Positions 33,034 through 41,193 are shown, counted from the stretch's first letter. The stretch: DNA of 64,000 nucleotides from an uncultured Blautia sp. (GCA_958367245.1 CATXEA010000015.1:1-64000); one strand, 5' to 3'. The notes: a model not told the origin generated them from the letters alone. Translations and numbers: made by a program.

Positions 33034-34725
33034 ATGAAGATTATTATTGTAGGCGGAGTGGCGGGCGGCGCCACTGCTGCCGCACGTATTCGCAGATTAG
33101 ATGAAAATGCAGAAATCATTGTCTTTGAGCGGTCCGGATATATCTCCTACGCCAACTGCGGTCTGCCCTATTACATTGGAGATGTGCTCACAGAGCCTGA
33201 GGCTCTGACCTTACAGACTCCGGAAAGCTTTTTCACCCGATTCAGGGTAACAATGAAGGTATGCCACGAGGTAACTGCCCTTCACCCTGACAGAAAAACC
33301 GTTTCCGTAAAAAATCTGGAAACCGGTGAAGAATTCGAAGAATCCTACGACAAGCTGATTCTTTCTCCGGGCGCAAAGCCCACCCAGCCCCGTCTTCCGG
33401 GCGTTGGTCTTGAAAAATTGTTCACCCTTCGTACTGTAGAAGACACTTTCCGCATCAAGGAATATATCAATACCAGACATCCGAAATCTGCCGTTCTTGC
33501 AGGAGGAGGGTTCATCGGACTTGAACTGGCTGAGAACTTAAGAGAGCTTGGCATGGACGTGACCATTGTCCAGAGACCAAAACAGCTTATGAATCCTTTT
33601 GACCCTGACATGGCATCCTTTATCCACAGTGAAATGCGCAGGCACGGCATCCGCCTTGCCCTTGGTCACACAGTAGAAGGCTTTGAAGAAAAAGACGGCG
33701 GTGTTGACGTTCTTTTAAAAGACGAAGCTCCTCTTCACGCAGATATGGTAGTTCTTGCCATCGGCGTAACCCCTGACACAGCTCTTGCAAAAGAGGCAGG
33801 GCTTGAACTTGGCATTAAGGGAAGCATTGTTGTCAATGACCGCATGGAAACCTCTGTTCCTGACATCTATGCAGCCGGAGATGCCGTACAGGTAAAACAT
33901 TATGTCACAGGTCAGGATGCTCTGATCTCACTGGCTGGTCCTGCCAATAAACAGGGACGTATCATCGCAGACAACATCTGCGGAGGAGACAGCCGCTATC
34001 AGGGCAGTCAGGGAAGCAGCGTAATCAAAGTTTTTGACATGACCGCCGCAACAACAGGCATCAACGAAACGAATGCCAAAAAGGCAGGGCTTGATACAGA
34101 TAAAGTAATTCTTTCCCCTATGAGTCACGCCGGATACTATCCGGGAGGCAAAGTTATGACCATGAAAGTCGTATTCGAGAAAGAAACCTACCGTCTTCTC
34201 GGAGCGCAGATTGTGGGATATGAAGGTGTAGACAAGCGTATTGATGTGCTGGCAACTGCCATTCATGCAGGTATGAACGCTACAGAGTTAAAAGATCTGG
34301 ATCTCGCCTATGCGCCGCCGTACTCATCGGCAAAAGATCCTGTAAATATGGCAGGTTTTATGATTGATAACATTTCCAAAGGTACGCTGAAGCAGTGGCA
34401 CCTGGAAGATGCAGACAGTCTTCCCCGCGACGGAAGCGTCACTCTTCTTGATGTGCGTACACCCGGCGAATATTCCAGAGGTCATGTCGAAGGCTTCAAA
34501 AATATTCCTGTTGATGAGCTTCGCGAACATCTGGAAGAAATCGAAAAGAATAAACCAGTATACGTTATCTGCCAGAGCGGACTGCGCAGCTATATTGCCA
34601 CCCGTATTCTGGAAGGAAGCAGCTATGAAGCATATAACTTCTCCGGAGGTTTCCGCTTCTATGACGCAGTAAACAATGACCGCTGCCTGATCAGGACTGC
34701 ATCAGCCTGCGGGATGGATCAATAA
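33034..34725 (+). CDS. CoA-disulfide/persulfide reductase with C-terminal rhodanese domain
   Basis: 563-aa FAD-dependent pyridine nucleotide-disulfide oxidoreductase. FAD motif GGVAGGATAA is at 7-16, the redox-active C42 in SYANCGLPYY, the NAD(P)H motif AGGGFIGLELAE near 150-161, and DIYAAGDAV for the second FAD loop. Residues about 460-563 are a rhodanese domain with catalytic C513 (VICQSGLRS). The architecture equals CoADR-RHD/NADH-dependent persulfide reductase, which reduces CoA disulfide, CoA persulfide or polysulfide. The start ATG at 33034 follows GGAAAGGTGG. The 3' end overlaps the convergent Crp/Fnr gene by 35 bp. Confidence 0.92.
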   Translation: MKIIIVGGVAGGATAAARIRRLDENAEIIVFERSGYISYANCGLPYYIGDVLTEPEALTLQTPESFFTRFRVTMKVCHEVTALHPDRKTVSVKNLETGEEFEESYDKLILSPGAKPTQPRLPGVGLEKLFTLRTVEDTFRIKEYINTRHPKSAVLAGGGFIGLELAENLRELGMDVTIVQRPKQLMNPFDPDMASFIHSEMRRHGIRLALGHTVEGFEEKDGGVDVLLKDEAPLHADMVVLAIGVTPDTALAKEAGLELGIKGSIVVNDRMETSVPDIYAAGDAVQVKHYVTGQDALISLAGPANKQGRIIADNICGGDSRYQGSQGSSVIKVFDMTAATTGINETNAKKAGLDTDKVILSPMSHAGYYPGGKVMTMKVVFEKETYRLLGAQIVGYEGVDKRIDVLATAIHAGMNATELKDLDLAYAPPYSSAKDPVNMAGFMIDNISKGTLKQWHLEDADSLPRDGSVTLLDVRTPGEYSRGHVEGFKNIPVDELREHLEEIEKNKPVYVICQSGLRSYIATRILEGSSYEAYNFSGGFRFYDAVNNDRCLIRTASACGMDQ

Positions 34726-35371
34726 GAACTTCCAGTTTTTCTTCATCCAGAATCTGAACAGTCCCACGTGATAATTTTACCATGCCTTCACTTTGGAAGT
34801 AACGGAGCATACGGGTTATTACCTCTCTGTGAGAGCCAAGGTGATTGGCAATTATTTCGTGGGTAAGCTTAAGCTCATTTGTTCCTTCAATCGCCGCCTC
34901 TTCCAGAAGAAACATAGCCACCCGCTTATCCATGCTCTTCCACATCACCTGCTCGATCAGCCACATAACATCTGAAAATCTGGACGCCATCAGCTCGTTC
35001 GTATAATTTGCCACAGGAGCAGATTCTTCCATGATACTTTTATATACTTCCACGGGAATCACCCAAAGCTGTGTCTCCTTCTCTGCTGCAATGGTAATCT
35101 CAAACTGTATGGAGCGCATCATACAGGACGCGGAAAACAGGCACATATCTCTGTCAAACAGACGGTATATGGTAATCTCCCTTCCCTCGTCTGAAAGGAT
35201 ATAAGCGCGAAGCTGACCGCTTTTTATCAGAAACAGCCCCGTACAGTCCATATTTCCGTTATGAATAATTTCTCCCTTCTTCACACTCTTCTCAATCAGA
35301 CTTCCCATAATTCTGTTCTGCTGATTTTTGTTCAGTTTGTCCCATACAGGAAAAACACTTTGAAAATCCAT
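34691..35371 (-). CDS. Crp/Fnr family transcriptional regulator
   Basis: 226 aa. Residues 1-125 form a cyclic-nucleotide-binding-like beta barrel without the Arg-Ser phosphate cassette of true cAMP binders. C43, C77 and C83 (RDMCLFSASCMM) could sense redox state, metal or sulfur species. The dimer helix is 126-150 and the winged helix-turn-helix about 168-205 (LTHEIIANHLGSHREVITRMLRYF). The gene is divergent from the DUF134/NifX operon and convergent with the persulfide reductase gene, so it may control either or both. TAAGGAGG precedes the start. Confidence 0.9.
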   Translation of the reverse strand: MDFQSVFPVWDKLNKNQQNRIMGSLIEKSVKKGEIIHNGNMDCTGLFLIKSGQLRAYILSDEGREITIYRLFDRDMCLFSASCMMRSIQFEITIAAEKETQLWVIPVEVYKSIMEESAPVANYTNELMASRFSDVMWLIEQVMWKSMDKRVAMFLLEEAAIEGTNELKLTHEIIANHLGSHREVITRMLRYFQSEGMVKLSRGTVQILDEEKLEVLIDPSRRLMQS

Positions 35372-35444
35372 AGGGTTCCCTCCTTATCTACGCTTTCCTT
35401 TTATATCATTCGCCTATAAAATACTTACTTAATTTGCTATCTGC

Positions 35445-35473
35445 AGTATAATTTATTTTTCGGCATATGTCAA
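35445..35473 (-). promoter_or_regulatory. Promoter of the Crp/Fnr regulator
   Basis: Minus strand: -35 TTGACA (35473-35468), 17-bp spacer, -10 TATACT (35450-35445). Its -35 box lies in the left arm of the 35462-35493 palindrome. Confidence 0.75.
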
Positions 35474-35493
35474 ATACATTATTGACTTATGCC
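35462..35493. promoter_or_regulatory. Palindromic operator overlapping both divergent -35 boxes
   Basis: Arms GGCATATGTCAA (35462-35473) and TTGACTTATGCC (35482-35493), 11 of 12 bp matched, 8-bp centre. Each arm contains the -35 box of one of the two divergent promoters, so a dimeric regulator bound here would touch both. Confidence 0.7.
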
Positions 35494-35510
35494 AAAAACA
35501 GCGTTATACT
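35482..35510 (+). promoter_or_regulatory. Promoter of the DUF134/NifX-MinD operon
   Basis: -35 TTGACT (35482-35487), 17-bp spacer, -10 TATACT (35505-35510). Confidence 0.75.
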
Positions 35511-35522
35511 GATTATATTCCT

Positions 35523-35542
35523 AAAACAATATGAATTGTTTT
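35523..35542. promoter_or_regulatory. Perfect inverted repeat near the transcription start
   Basis: AAAACAAT-ATGA-ATTGTTTT, 8-bp perfect arms around a 4-bp centre, just after the predicted +1 and before the ribosome site. It could be a second operator or an mRNA hairpin. Confidence 0.5.
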
Positions 35543-35568
35543 CTACATTATAACAGGAGGTGAAAGCC

Positions 35569-36294
35569 GTGCCAAGACCAAGGAAATGCCGAAAAATCTG
35601 TCAGCTTCCCCAGACCAGAGAATTTTTTCCCGCAGGCGATTCATCCTGCGAAACTGCCGTGATACTGACAGTAGACGAGTACGAGGCAATCCGTCTGATT
35701 GACAAACACGGTTTTTCCCAGGAAGAATGCAGTACCTATATGCAGGTTGCCAGAACTACGGTTCAGATGATTTATAATTCCGCCAGAAAGAAGCTGGCAA
35801 GCGCGCTGGTCGATGGTCTTCCCCTTCGTATTGAAGGCGGCGATTATCAGCTATGCGACGGTAACGAAGAATTTCACGGCTGCGCAGGATGCAGGAAGCA
35901 TCACCGCAGTTGTACACCAATCACTGTTAAGGAGGATGGTATCATGAAAATCGCGATTCCATTGGACGAAAACCAGAAGGATGTATGTATTGTCCTTTCA
36001 CGCGCCCCGTATTTTCTTTTCCGCGAAGACGGAAAGGATACGATTGCAGAAAACCCTGCTGCTCAGGCACAGAGCGGCGCAGGAATTTTGGCGGCTCAGT
36101 TCCTTGTGGACAACAAGGTTGACGTACTGATCACCCTTCGCTGCGGACAGAACGCCGCCGACGTTTTCAAAGCCGCAAATATGAAAATCTATAAATCCGA
36201 ACATAAAGCCGCAGCAGACGATCTCTCCGCACTGGAGGAAGGCAATCTCAGTGAACTGACGACCTTTCACGGCGGTTTCCACGGTGTGCAATGA
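35569..36294 (+). CDS. DUF134 helix-turn-helix protein fused to a NifX/NifB-type metallocluster domain
   Basis: 241 aa, start GTG at 35569 with AGGAGG 8 nt upstream. Residues 1-95 are a DUF134 domain (MPRPRKCRKI start, sigma-like helix-turn-helix FSQEECSTYMQVARTTVQMIY); a cysteine/histidine cluster follows (FHGCAGCRKHHRSC). Residues about 126-241 are a dinitrogenase iron-molybdenum cofactor-binding (NifX/NifB C-terminal-like) domain, KIAIPLDENQKDV. It heads an operon with two MinD-type Fe-S ATPases and a stand-alone NifX protein, as in ORP complexes. A strong internal ribosome site and ATG at 35944 could also make the NifX part alone. It is probably a regulator of the operon. Confidence 0.87.
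   Translation: MPRPRKCRKICQLPQTREFFPAGDSSCETAVILTVDEYEAIRLIDKHGFSQEECSTYMQVARTTVQMIYNSARKKLASALVDGLPLRIEGGDYQLCDGNEEFHGCAGCRKHHRSCTPITVKEDGIMKIAIPLDENQKDVCIVLSRAPYFLFREDGKDTIAENPAAQAQSGAGILAAQFLVDNKVDVLITLRCGQNAADVFKAANMKIYKSEHKAAADDLSALEEGNLSELTTFHGGFHGVQ
35944..36294 (+). CDS. Possible separately translated NifX domain (internal start)
   Basis: Within the DUF134-NifX gene, TTAAGGAGG lies 8 nt before an in-frame ATG at 35944. This gives a 116-aa protein starting MKIAIPLDE, which matches the normal start of free NifX-domain proteins (compare MKIAVAAMG at 37993). The site is stronger than many true starts in the window. Whether it is used cannot be decided from sequence; it may be a relic of gene fusion. 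Confidence 0.5.
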   Translation: MKIAIPLDENQKDVCIVLSRAPYFLFREDGKDTIAENPAAQAQSGAGILAAQFLVDNKVDVLITLRCGQNAADVFKAANMKIYKSEHKAAADDLSALEEGNLSELTTFHGGFHGVQ

Positions 36295-37115
36295 AGATTG
36301 CCTGTTTAAGCGGCAAGGGCGGCGCAGGCAAAACTCTGACAGCAGTCAATCTTGCTGCTGCAGCCAAAAATGCCACTTACATTGACTGCGATGTGGAAGA
36401 ACCAAACGGCAGACTGTTTCTGAAGCCTGAAAATATAAAAGAAACAACCGTCAGCTCTCTTCTCCCTGCTTTCGATGCCGATAAATGTACCGGTTGCAGG
36501 AAATGTGTAGATTTCTGCCGTTTTCACGCCCTGATGTTCCTTAAAGAAAAACCTATGCTCTTTCCGGAGGTATGCCATAGCTGCGGCGGCTGTATGATGG
36601 TATGTCCGGAAGGCGCCATCACCGAAGAACCCAAACCTGTGGGAATCCTTGAAATCGGAACCCATCAAAATATCCGGGTAATCTCCGGTATCCTGAATCC
36701 CGGAGAAGCTTCCGGCGTTCCACTTATCCGGGAAGCGCTGAAGCATGAAGATAAGCTGACAATCATCGACTGTCCTCCGGGCAGCGCCTGCTCTGTTATG
36801 GAAAGCGTTATGGATGCAGACTACTGTGTCCTTGTGGTGGAACCCACCGCATTTGGCTTCCATAATTTCCGTATGGTACACGAGCTTGTCACTTTACTGA
36901 AAAAGAAGTGCGGAGTCGTTATCAACAAAGAGGATACGCCTTTTGAACCTCTGGAGGAGTTTTGCCGGGAACATAATCTCCCTGTTCTTGCGCGGATTCC
37001 CTATGACCCTGAAATCGCAGCTCTTGCAGCCAAAGGGGAAATTGTCTCCGAAAAAAACGAACAGGCACAGGAAATTTTCCAGAGTCTTCTTGCTCAGATA
37101 GGAGGTGCCCTGTGA
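36291..37115 (+). CDS. MinD/Mrp-type P-loop ATPase with 2x[4Fe-4S] insert (first of pair)
   Basis: 274-aa ParA/MinD superfamily ATPase. The deviant Walker A KGGAGKT is at 8-14. A ferredoxin insert at about 60-110 carries CTGCRKCVDFC and CHSCGGCMMVCP. Asp motif IDCPPGSACSV follows. These ATPases occur as tandem pairs with NifX/NifB-like proteins in anaerobes (ORP complex of Desulfovibrio) and may assemble or move a metal-sulfur cluster. The start overlaps the preceding stop by 4 bp (ATGA) and the next gene overlaps this one by 4 bp, so the three are tightly coupled. Confidence 0.93.
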   Translation: MKIACLSGKGGAGKTLTAVNLAAAAKNATYIDCDVEEPNGRLFLKPENIKETTVSSLLPAFDADKCTGCRKCVDFCRFHALMFLKEKPMLFPEVCHSCGGCMMVCPEGAITEEPKPVGILEIGTHQNIRVISGILNPGEASGVPLIREALKHEDKLTIIDCPPGSACSVMESVMDADYCVLVVEPTAFGFHNFRMVHELVTLLKKKCGVVINKEDTPFEPLEEFCREHNLPVLARIPYDPEIAALAAKGEIVSEKNEQAQEIFQSLLAQIGGAL

Positions 37116-37987
37116 AACGACTACTGATTCTCAGCGGAAAAGGCGGCACAGGCAAAACCACCACAGCAGCGGCGTTTATCCGCTTCGCTCAGGCAAAAGC
37201 CATCGCAGACTGTGATGTGGATGCCCCAAATCTTCATCTCGTCACCGTACCCGGAACAAGCCCTGTTGTCTCCGACTTTCTCGGCGGAGATAAGGCTGTC
37301 ATTGATTCGGAAAAATGCATCGGCTGCGGTCTCTGCCGGAATCACTGCCGGTTTGACGCTCTTATCGAAGAGAACGGCAAATACAGAATAAACGAATACG
37401 CCTGTGAAGGCTGCGGCGTCTGCGCCCATGTTTGTCCTCAGGATGCCGTCCGTCTTATCACAGATGTGGCAGGACGAAAAGAGCTCTATCTTGGCGAGAC
37501 TGTTTTTTCCACCGCCACCCTGAAAATGGGTCGCGGAAATTCCGGCAAGCTGGTTACCGATGTAAAAATGGCAATGCTGAAAAACGCGCCGGAAACCGAC
37601 CTTGCCATCATTGACGGTTCTCCCGGAATCGGCTGCCCTGTCATGGCTTCTGTCAGCGGCATGGATTTGGTTCTGATTGTTGCGGAACCGAGCCTTTCCG
37701 GTCTGAGCGACCTCACCCGACTGGTAAAAACCGCGGCAACTTTCCAGGCAAAGCTTGCCGTATGCGTAAACAAATGGGATGTAAGTCCCGAAAACACACA
37801 GCGAATCAAAGACTTCTGCGAAAAAGAAGGTATTCCCTTCGCAGGTATGATTCCTTATGACAAACGAGCCTCCGAGGCAGTAAACGCCGGTCTCAGCCTT
37901 GCTGATATCGACTGCCCTGCCCGTGATGCAATAAAAGAAATTTTTGAAACTACAGGCAAATTGCTTGAACGAAACGAAAAGGAGTAA
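37112..37987 (+). CDS. MinD/Mrp-type P-loop ATPase with 2x[4Fe-4S] insert (second of pair)
   Basis: 291-aa paralogue of the preceding ATPase. Walker A KGGTGKTT is at 8-15. The ferredoxin insert has CIGCGLCRNHC and CEGCGVCAHVCP, and the later motif IDGSPGIGCPV replaces the IDCPPG of the first copy. It starts with GTG at 37112 (overlap GTGA with the previous stop), AGGAGG upstream. The pair probably forms a heterodimer. The role in cluster biogenesis is inferred from family context. Confidence 0.93.
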   Translation: MKRLLILSGKGGTGKTTTAAAFIRFAQAKAIADCDVDAPNLHLVTVPGTSPVVSDFLGGDKAVIDSEKCIGCGLCRNHCRFDALIEENGKYRINEYACEGCGVCAHVCPQDAVRLITDVAGRKELYLGETVFSTATLKMGRGNSGKLVTDVKMAMLKNAPETDLAIIDGSPGIGCPVMASVSGMDLVLIVAEPSLSGLSDLTRLVKTAATFQAKLAVCVNKWDVSPENTQRIKDFCEKEGIPFAGMIPYDKRASEAVNAGLSLADIDCPARDAIKEIFETTGKLLERNEKE

Positions 37988-37992
37988 TGATT

Positions 37993-38352
37993 ATGAAAAT
38001 TGCAGTAGCAGCTATGGGCAACACTGTTGCCGGACATTTTGGACATTGTGAAAACTTTATCTTTTTTGACACCGCTGACGGAAAAATCACATCTGTAAAT
38101 TCCGTACCAAATCCGGGACATCGTCCGGGCTTCCTTCCGAACTTCCTTGCTGACAACGGCGCTGAGGTTGTCATCGCAGGCGGCATGGGCGGCGGAGCCG
38201 TTGATATTTTCAACGAGCGCGGCGTAGAAGTTATTGTAGGAGCTACCGGCGATGCAACTGTGGCTGTAGAAGCTTATCTTCGCGGAGAGCTTGTTTCCAC
38301 AGGTTCTATCTGCCACAACCATGAACATGCCGATGAGTGCGGCAACCACTAA
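37993..38352 (+). CDS. NifX/NifB-type iron-molybdenum cofactor-binding domain protein
   Basis: 119-aa ribonuclease H-like fold domain (Nitro_FeMo-Co). It starts MKIAVAAMGNTVAGHFGHCENF and has GGMGGGAVDIFNERGVEV mid protein, with a His-rich end (CHNHEHADECGNH) suited to metal binding. Start at 37993 is preferred over the overlapping ATG at 37987 because AAGGAG is then 9 nt away. It is the last gene of the operon and likely carries a metal-sulfur cluster handled by the two ATPases. No nitrogenase genes are present, so nitrogen fixation is not implied. Confidence 0.93.
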   Translation: MKIAVAAMGNTVAGHFGHCENFIFFDTADGKITSVNSVPNPGHRPGFLPNFLADNGAEVVIAGGMGGGAVDIFNERGVEVIVGATGDATVAVEAYLRGELVSTGSICHNHEHADECGNH

Positions 38353-38375
38353 AAACAGGTTTTCTTGGATTTTTA

Positions 38376-38407
38376 CAGACCGGTGTCCTTGGATGCCGGT
38401 CTTTTTT
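38376..38407 (+). terminator. Terminator after the NifX operon
   Basis: Stem AGACCGGTGTCC/GGATGCCGGTCT (38377-38402) with a short TT loop, followed by TTTTTT. Confidence 0.88.
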
Positions 38408-38468
38408 ATCCCTGTCAGAGACACCCCCTGTTTTTCTCTCATATTATCATCTAAAATGCACAAATCTA

Positions 38469-38497
38469 TTGATTTCCCTACAGTTACCATGTATTAT
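38469..38497 (+). promoter_or_regulatory. Promoter of the GH95 fucosidase gene
   Basis: -35 TTGATT (38469-38474), 17-bp spacer, -10 TATTAT (38492-38497). A TATAAT overlaps 3 bp downstream. Confidence 0.5.
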
Positions 38498-38580
38498 AAT
38501 TTACAGATACATCTGATTTTCGCAGGATTTTTCTGTGTAAATTTGATAACATCTCATAAAATGCAAACGGAGGAAAAGGA

Positions 38581-41136
38581 ATGAAAACAACCGGAAATGA
38601 TAATCTTCTCAGAATCTGGTACGACAGGCCTGCTCTTGACTGGCAGACAGAAGCTCTGGCAATCGGAAACGGTTACATGGGCGCTCTTGTATTCGGCGGC
38701 GCCAAAACAGACAAGATTCATCTCAACGAGAAGACTGTTTGGAATGGAGGCCCTTCCGAAGGAACAGATTACAAATATGGAAATACAAATCCTGCAGATA
38801 CCGAGCAGGATCTGGAAAAAATAAAAAAAGACCTGAATGCGCTCCGCAAAAAACTGGATGACAAATCCGAGCATGTATTCGGCTTTGACGGAAATTCCTA
38901 TCAGGCATGCGGAACAGATACCAAAGGCGAGGCTATGGACTGGCTTAACAAGCTTATGGGCGACCTTACAGGCTATGAAGCTCCTCAGGACTATGCAAAC
39001 CTCTATATTTCCAGCGATGTGGAAAACGAAGCTGACGTCACAAATTATGTCCGCGACTTAGACCTGCGCACAGCTCTTGCCACAGTAAGCTACGATTATA
39101 ACGGCGTCCGCTACACCCGCGAATACTTTAACAGTTATCCGGATAACGTGCTTGCCATCCGCCTCAGCGCAGACCAGAAAGAAAAAGTCACGATTTCTGT
39201 ACGTCTTGAGGACTGTACCGGAGGAACTGCTCCTGTAAACACAGCCGACGGCGACAGAATTACCATGACAAACACGCTCAAAAGCAATGGTCTGAAAACC
39301 GAAGCACAGCTTAAAGTTCTTCCAACAGGCGGAACCCTCACCTTAGACGGCTCCTCTGTTCATGTAGAAAAAGCGGATTCCGTTGTCCTGCTTCTTGCCT
39401 GCGGCACAGATTATAAAATGGAGCTTCCGTCTTTCAGAGGCGAAGACCCCCATCAGGCAATTACCGCCCGTCTTGACGCTGCCGCAGCAAAAGGCTACGA
39501 AGCGCTGAAGACTGCGCATCTTTCTGACTATACAGAGCTTTTCTCCCGTATGGAGCTGGGCTTCAATGAAGAGATTCCTCAGATTCCTACAAGTGAGCTT
39601 CTTCAGAAATACCGAAATCTGGTGGAGAAAAACGGCGGCGAGCTTCCTACAGACAAAGAGCAAAGAGCTATGGAGGTTATCTGCTATCAGTTCGGCCGTT
39701 ACCTTACGATTGCAGGCTCCAGAAAGGGCGCACTCCCTACAAACCTTCAGGGTGTGTGGGGCGAAGACCATTTTGAATGGGGCGGCGACTACCATTTCAA
39801 CATTAACGTACAGATGAATTACTGGCCGACTATGGCAAGCAATCTGGGAGAATGTCTCCTTCCTTATAACGATTATCTGGACGTTCTGCGCGAAGCAGGA
39901 CGCACTGCCGCTGCCGCAGCTTTTGGCATTAAGAGCAACGACGGCGAAGAAAACGGCTGGCTGGTAGGATGCTTCAGTACCCCGTATATGTTTGTCACAA
40001 TGGGGCAGAAAAATAACGCTGCAGGCTGGAACCCCATCGGTTCTGCATGGGGTCTTCTGAACTCCTATGAATACTATCTCTTCACAGAAGATAAAGAATT
40101 CCTCAAAAAGCTTTATCCGTCACTGAGAGAAGTTGCCAACTTCTGGAACGAAGCCCTTTACTGGAGTGAATACCAGAAGCGCTATGTATCCGCGCCGTCC
40201 TACTCTCCTGAGAACGGACCGATCGCCAACGGCGCTTCCTATGACCAGCAGTTTATCTGGCAGCACTTCGAAAATACCATTGCTGCAGCCGAAATCCTCG
40301 GCGTTGACCAGGAGCTCATCCCTCTCTGGAGAGAAAAACAGTCCAAACTGACTCCTGTTATGGTCGGCTCTGACGGTCAGGTAAAAGAGTGGTTTGAAGA
40401 AACCCATATCGGCAAAGCGCAGGCCGGAGCTCTTCCGGAAATCGACATTCCACAGTGGAGACAGAGCCTTGGCGCAGACACAAACGGCGAACAGCCTCCG
40501 CACCGCCATCTCTCTCATCTGATGGCTCTTTATCCATGCAGCATCATCAGCAAGGATGCTCCTGAATTTATGGATGCAGCTATGGTTTCCTTAAATGAGC
40601 GCGGTCTTGATGCAACCGGATGGTCCAAAGCCCATAAGCTGAACCTCTGGGCGCGTACCGGTCATGCCGGTGAAGCATTCCAGATTGTTCAGTCCGCAGT
40701 CGGCGGCGGAAATTCCGGTTTCCTTATGAACCTCTTCTCCTCCCACGGCGGCGGTGAAAACTATAAGGGATACCCGATTTTCCAGATTGACGGAAACTTC
40801 GGCTACACAGCAGGCGTCAATGAAATGCTTATCCAGAGCCAGCTTGGCTATATCCAGTTCCTTCCGGCTCTGCCGAAACAGTGGGAAACAGGATATGTAA
40901 AGGGAATCGTGGCTCGTGGAAACTTTGTCATTGACATGAAGTGGACAGAGGGAACAGCAGATTCCTTTGCAGTAACCTCCAGAAACGGCAATCTCTTTAC
41001 AGCAGAATATAAGGATTTATCCACCTACGCAGTAAAAGATTCCTGCGGAAATGACATTTCTGTTGAAAAACTCGGAAATGACAAAATTTCCTTCCCTACA
41101 AAAGCGGGAGAAACTTATACTATCACAAGAAAATAA
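38581..41136 (+). CDS. Glycoside hydrolase family 95 alpha-L-fucosidase
   Basis: 851 aa. N-terminal beta domain 1-270 (IWYDRPALDWQTEALAIGNGYMGALVFGG), an (alpha/alpha)6 barrel of about 290-760 and a C-terminal beta domain. N407 and N409 (NINVQMNYWP) and D737 (FQIDGNFGYTAGV) match the Asn pair and base Asp of bifidobacterial 1,2-alpha-L-fucosidase, an inverting enzyme. No signal peptide or membrane segment is present, so it acts in the cytoplasm on imported fucosylated oligosaccharides, or is released by lysis. No transporter, fucose catabolic gene or sugar regulator is next to it. GGAGG precedes the start. Confidence 0.93.
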   Translation: MKTTGNDNLLRIWYDRPALDWQTEALAIGNGYMGALVFGGAKTDKIHLNEKTVWNGGPSEGTDYKYGNTNPADTEQDLEKIKKDLNALRKKLDDKSEHVFGFDGNSYQACGTDTKGEAMDWLNKLMGDLTGYEAPQDYANLYISSDVENEADVTNYVRDLDLRTALATVSYDYNGVRYTREYFNSYPDNVLAIRLSADQKEKVTISVRLEDCTGGTAPVNTADGDRITMTNTLKSNGLKTEAQLKVLPTGGTLTLDGSSVHVEKADSVVLLLACGTDYKMELPSFRGEDPHQAITARLDAAAAKGYEALKTAHLSDYTELFSRMELGFNEEIPQIPTSELLQKYRNLVEKNGGELPTDKEQRAMEVICYQFGRYLTIAGSRKGALPTNLQGVWGEDHFEWGGDYHFNINVQMNYWPTMASNLGECLLPYNDYLDVLREAGRTAAAAAFGIKSNDGEENGWLVGCFSTPYMFVTMGQKNNAAGWNPIGSAWGLLNSYEYYLFTEDKEFLKKLYPSLREVANFWNEALYWSEYQKRYVSAPSYSPENGPIANGASYDQQFIWQHFENTIAAAEILGVDQELIPLWREKQSKLTPVMVGSDGQVKEWFEETHIGKAQAGALPEIDIPQWRQSLGADTNGEQPPHRHLSHLMALYPCSIISKDAPEFMDAAMVSLNERGLDATGWSKAHKLNLWARTGHAGEAFQIVQSAVGGGNSGFLMNLFSSHGGGENYKGYPIFQIDGNFGYTAGVNEMLIQSQLGYIQFLPALPKQWETGYVKGIVARGNFVIDMKWTEGTADSFAVTSRNGNLFTAEYKDLSTYAVKDSCGNDISVEKLGNDKISFPTKAGETYTITRK

Positions 41137-41193
41137 AAAACGGTTTTCAGAACATGTTTCATCCATACTCTTACTGTTCTGAATCTGCTGCAA

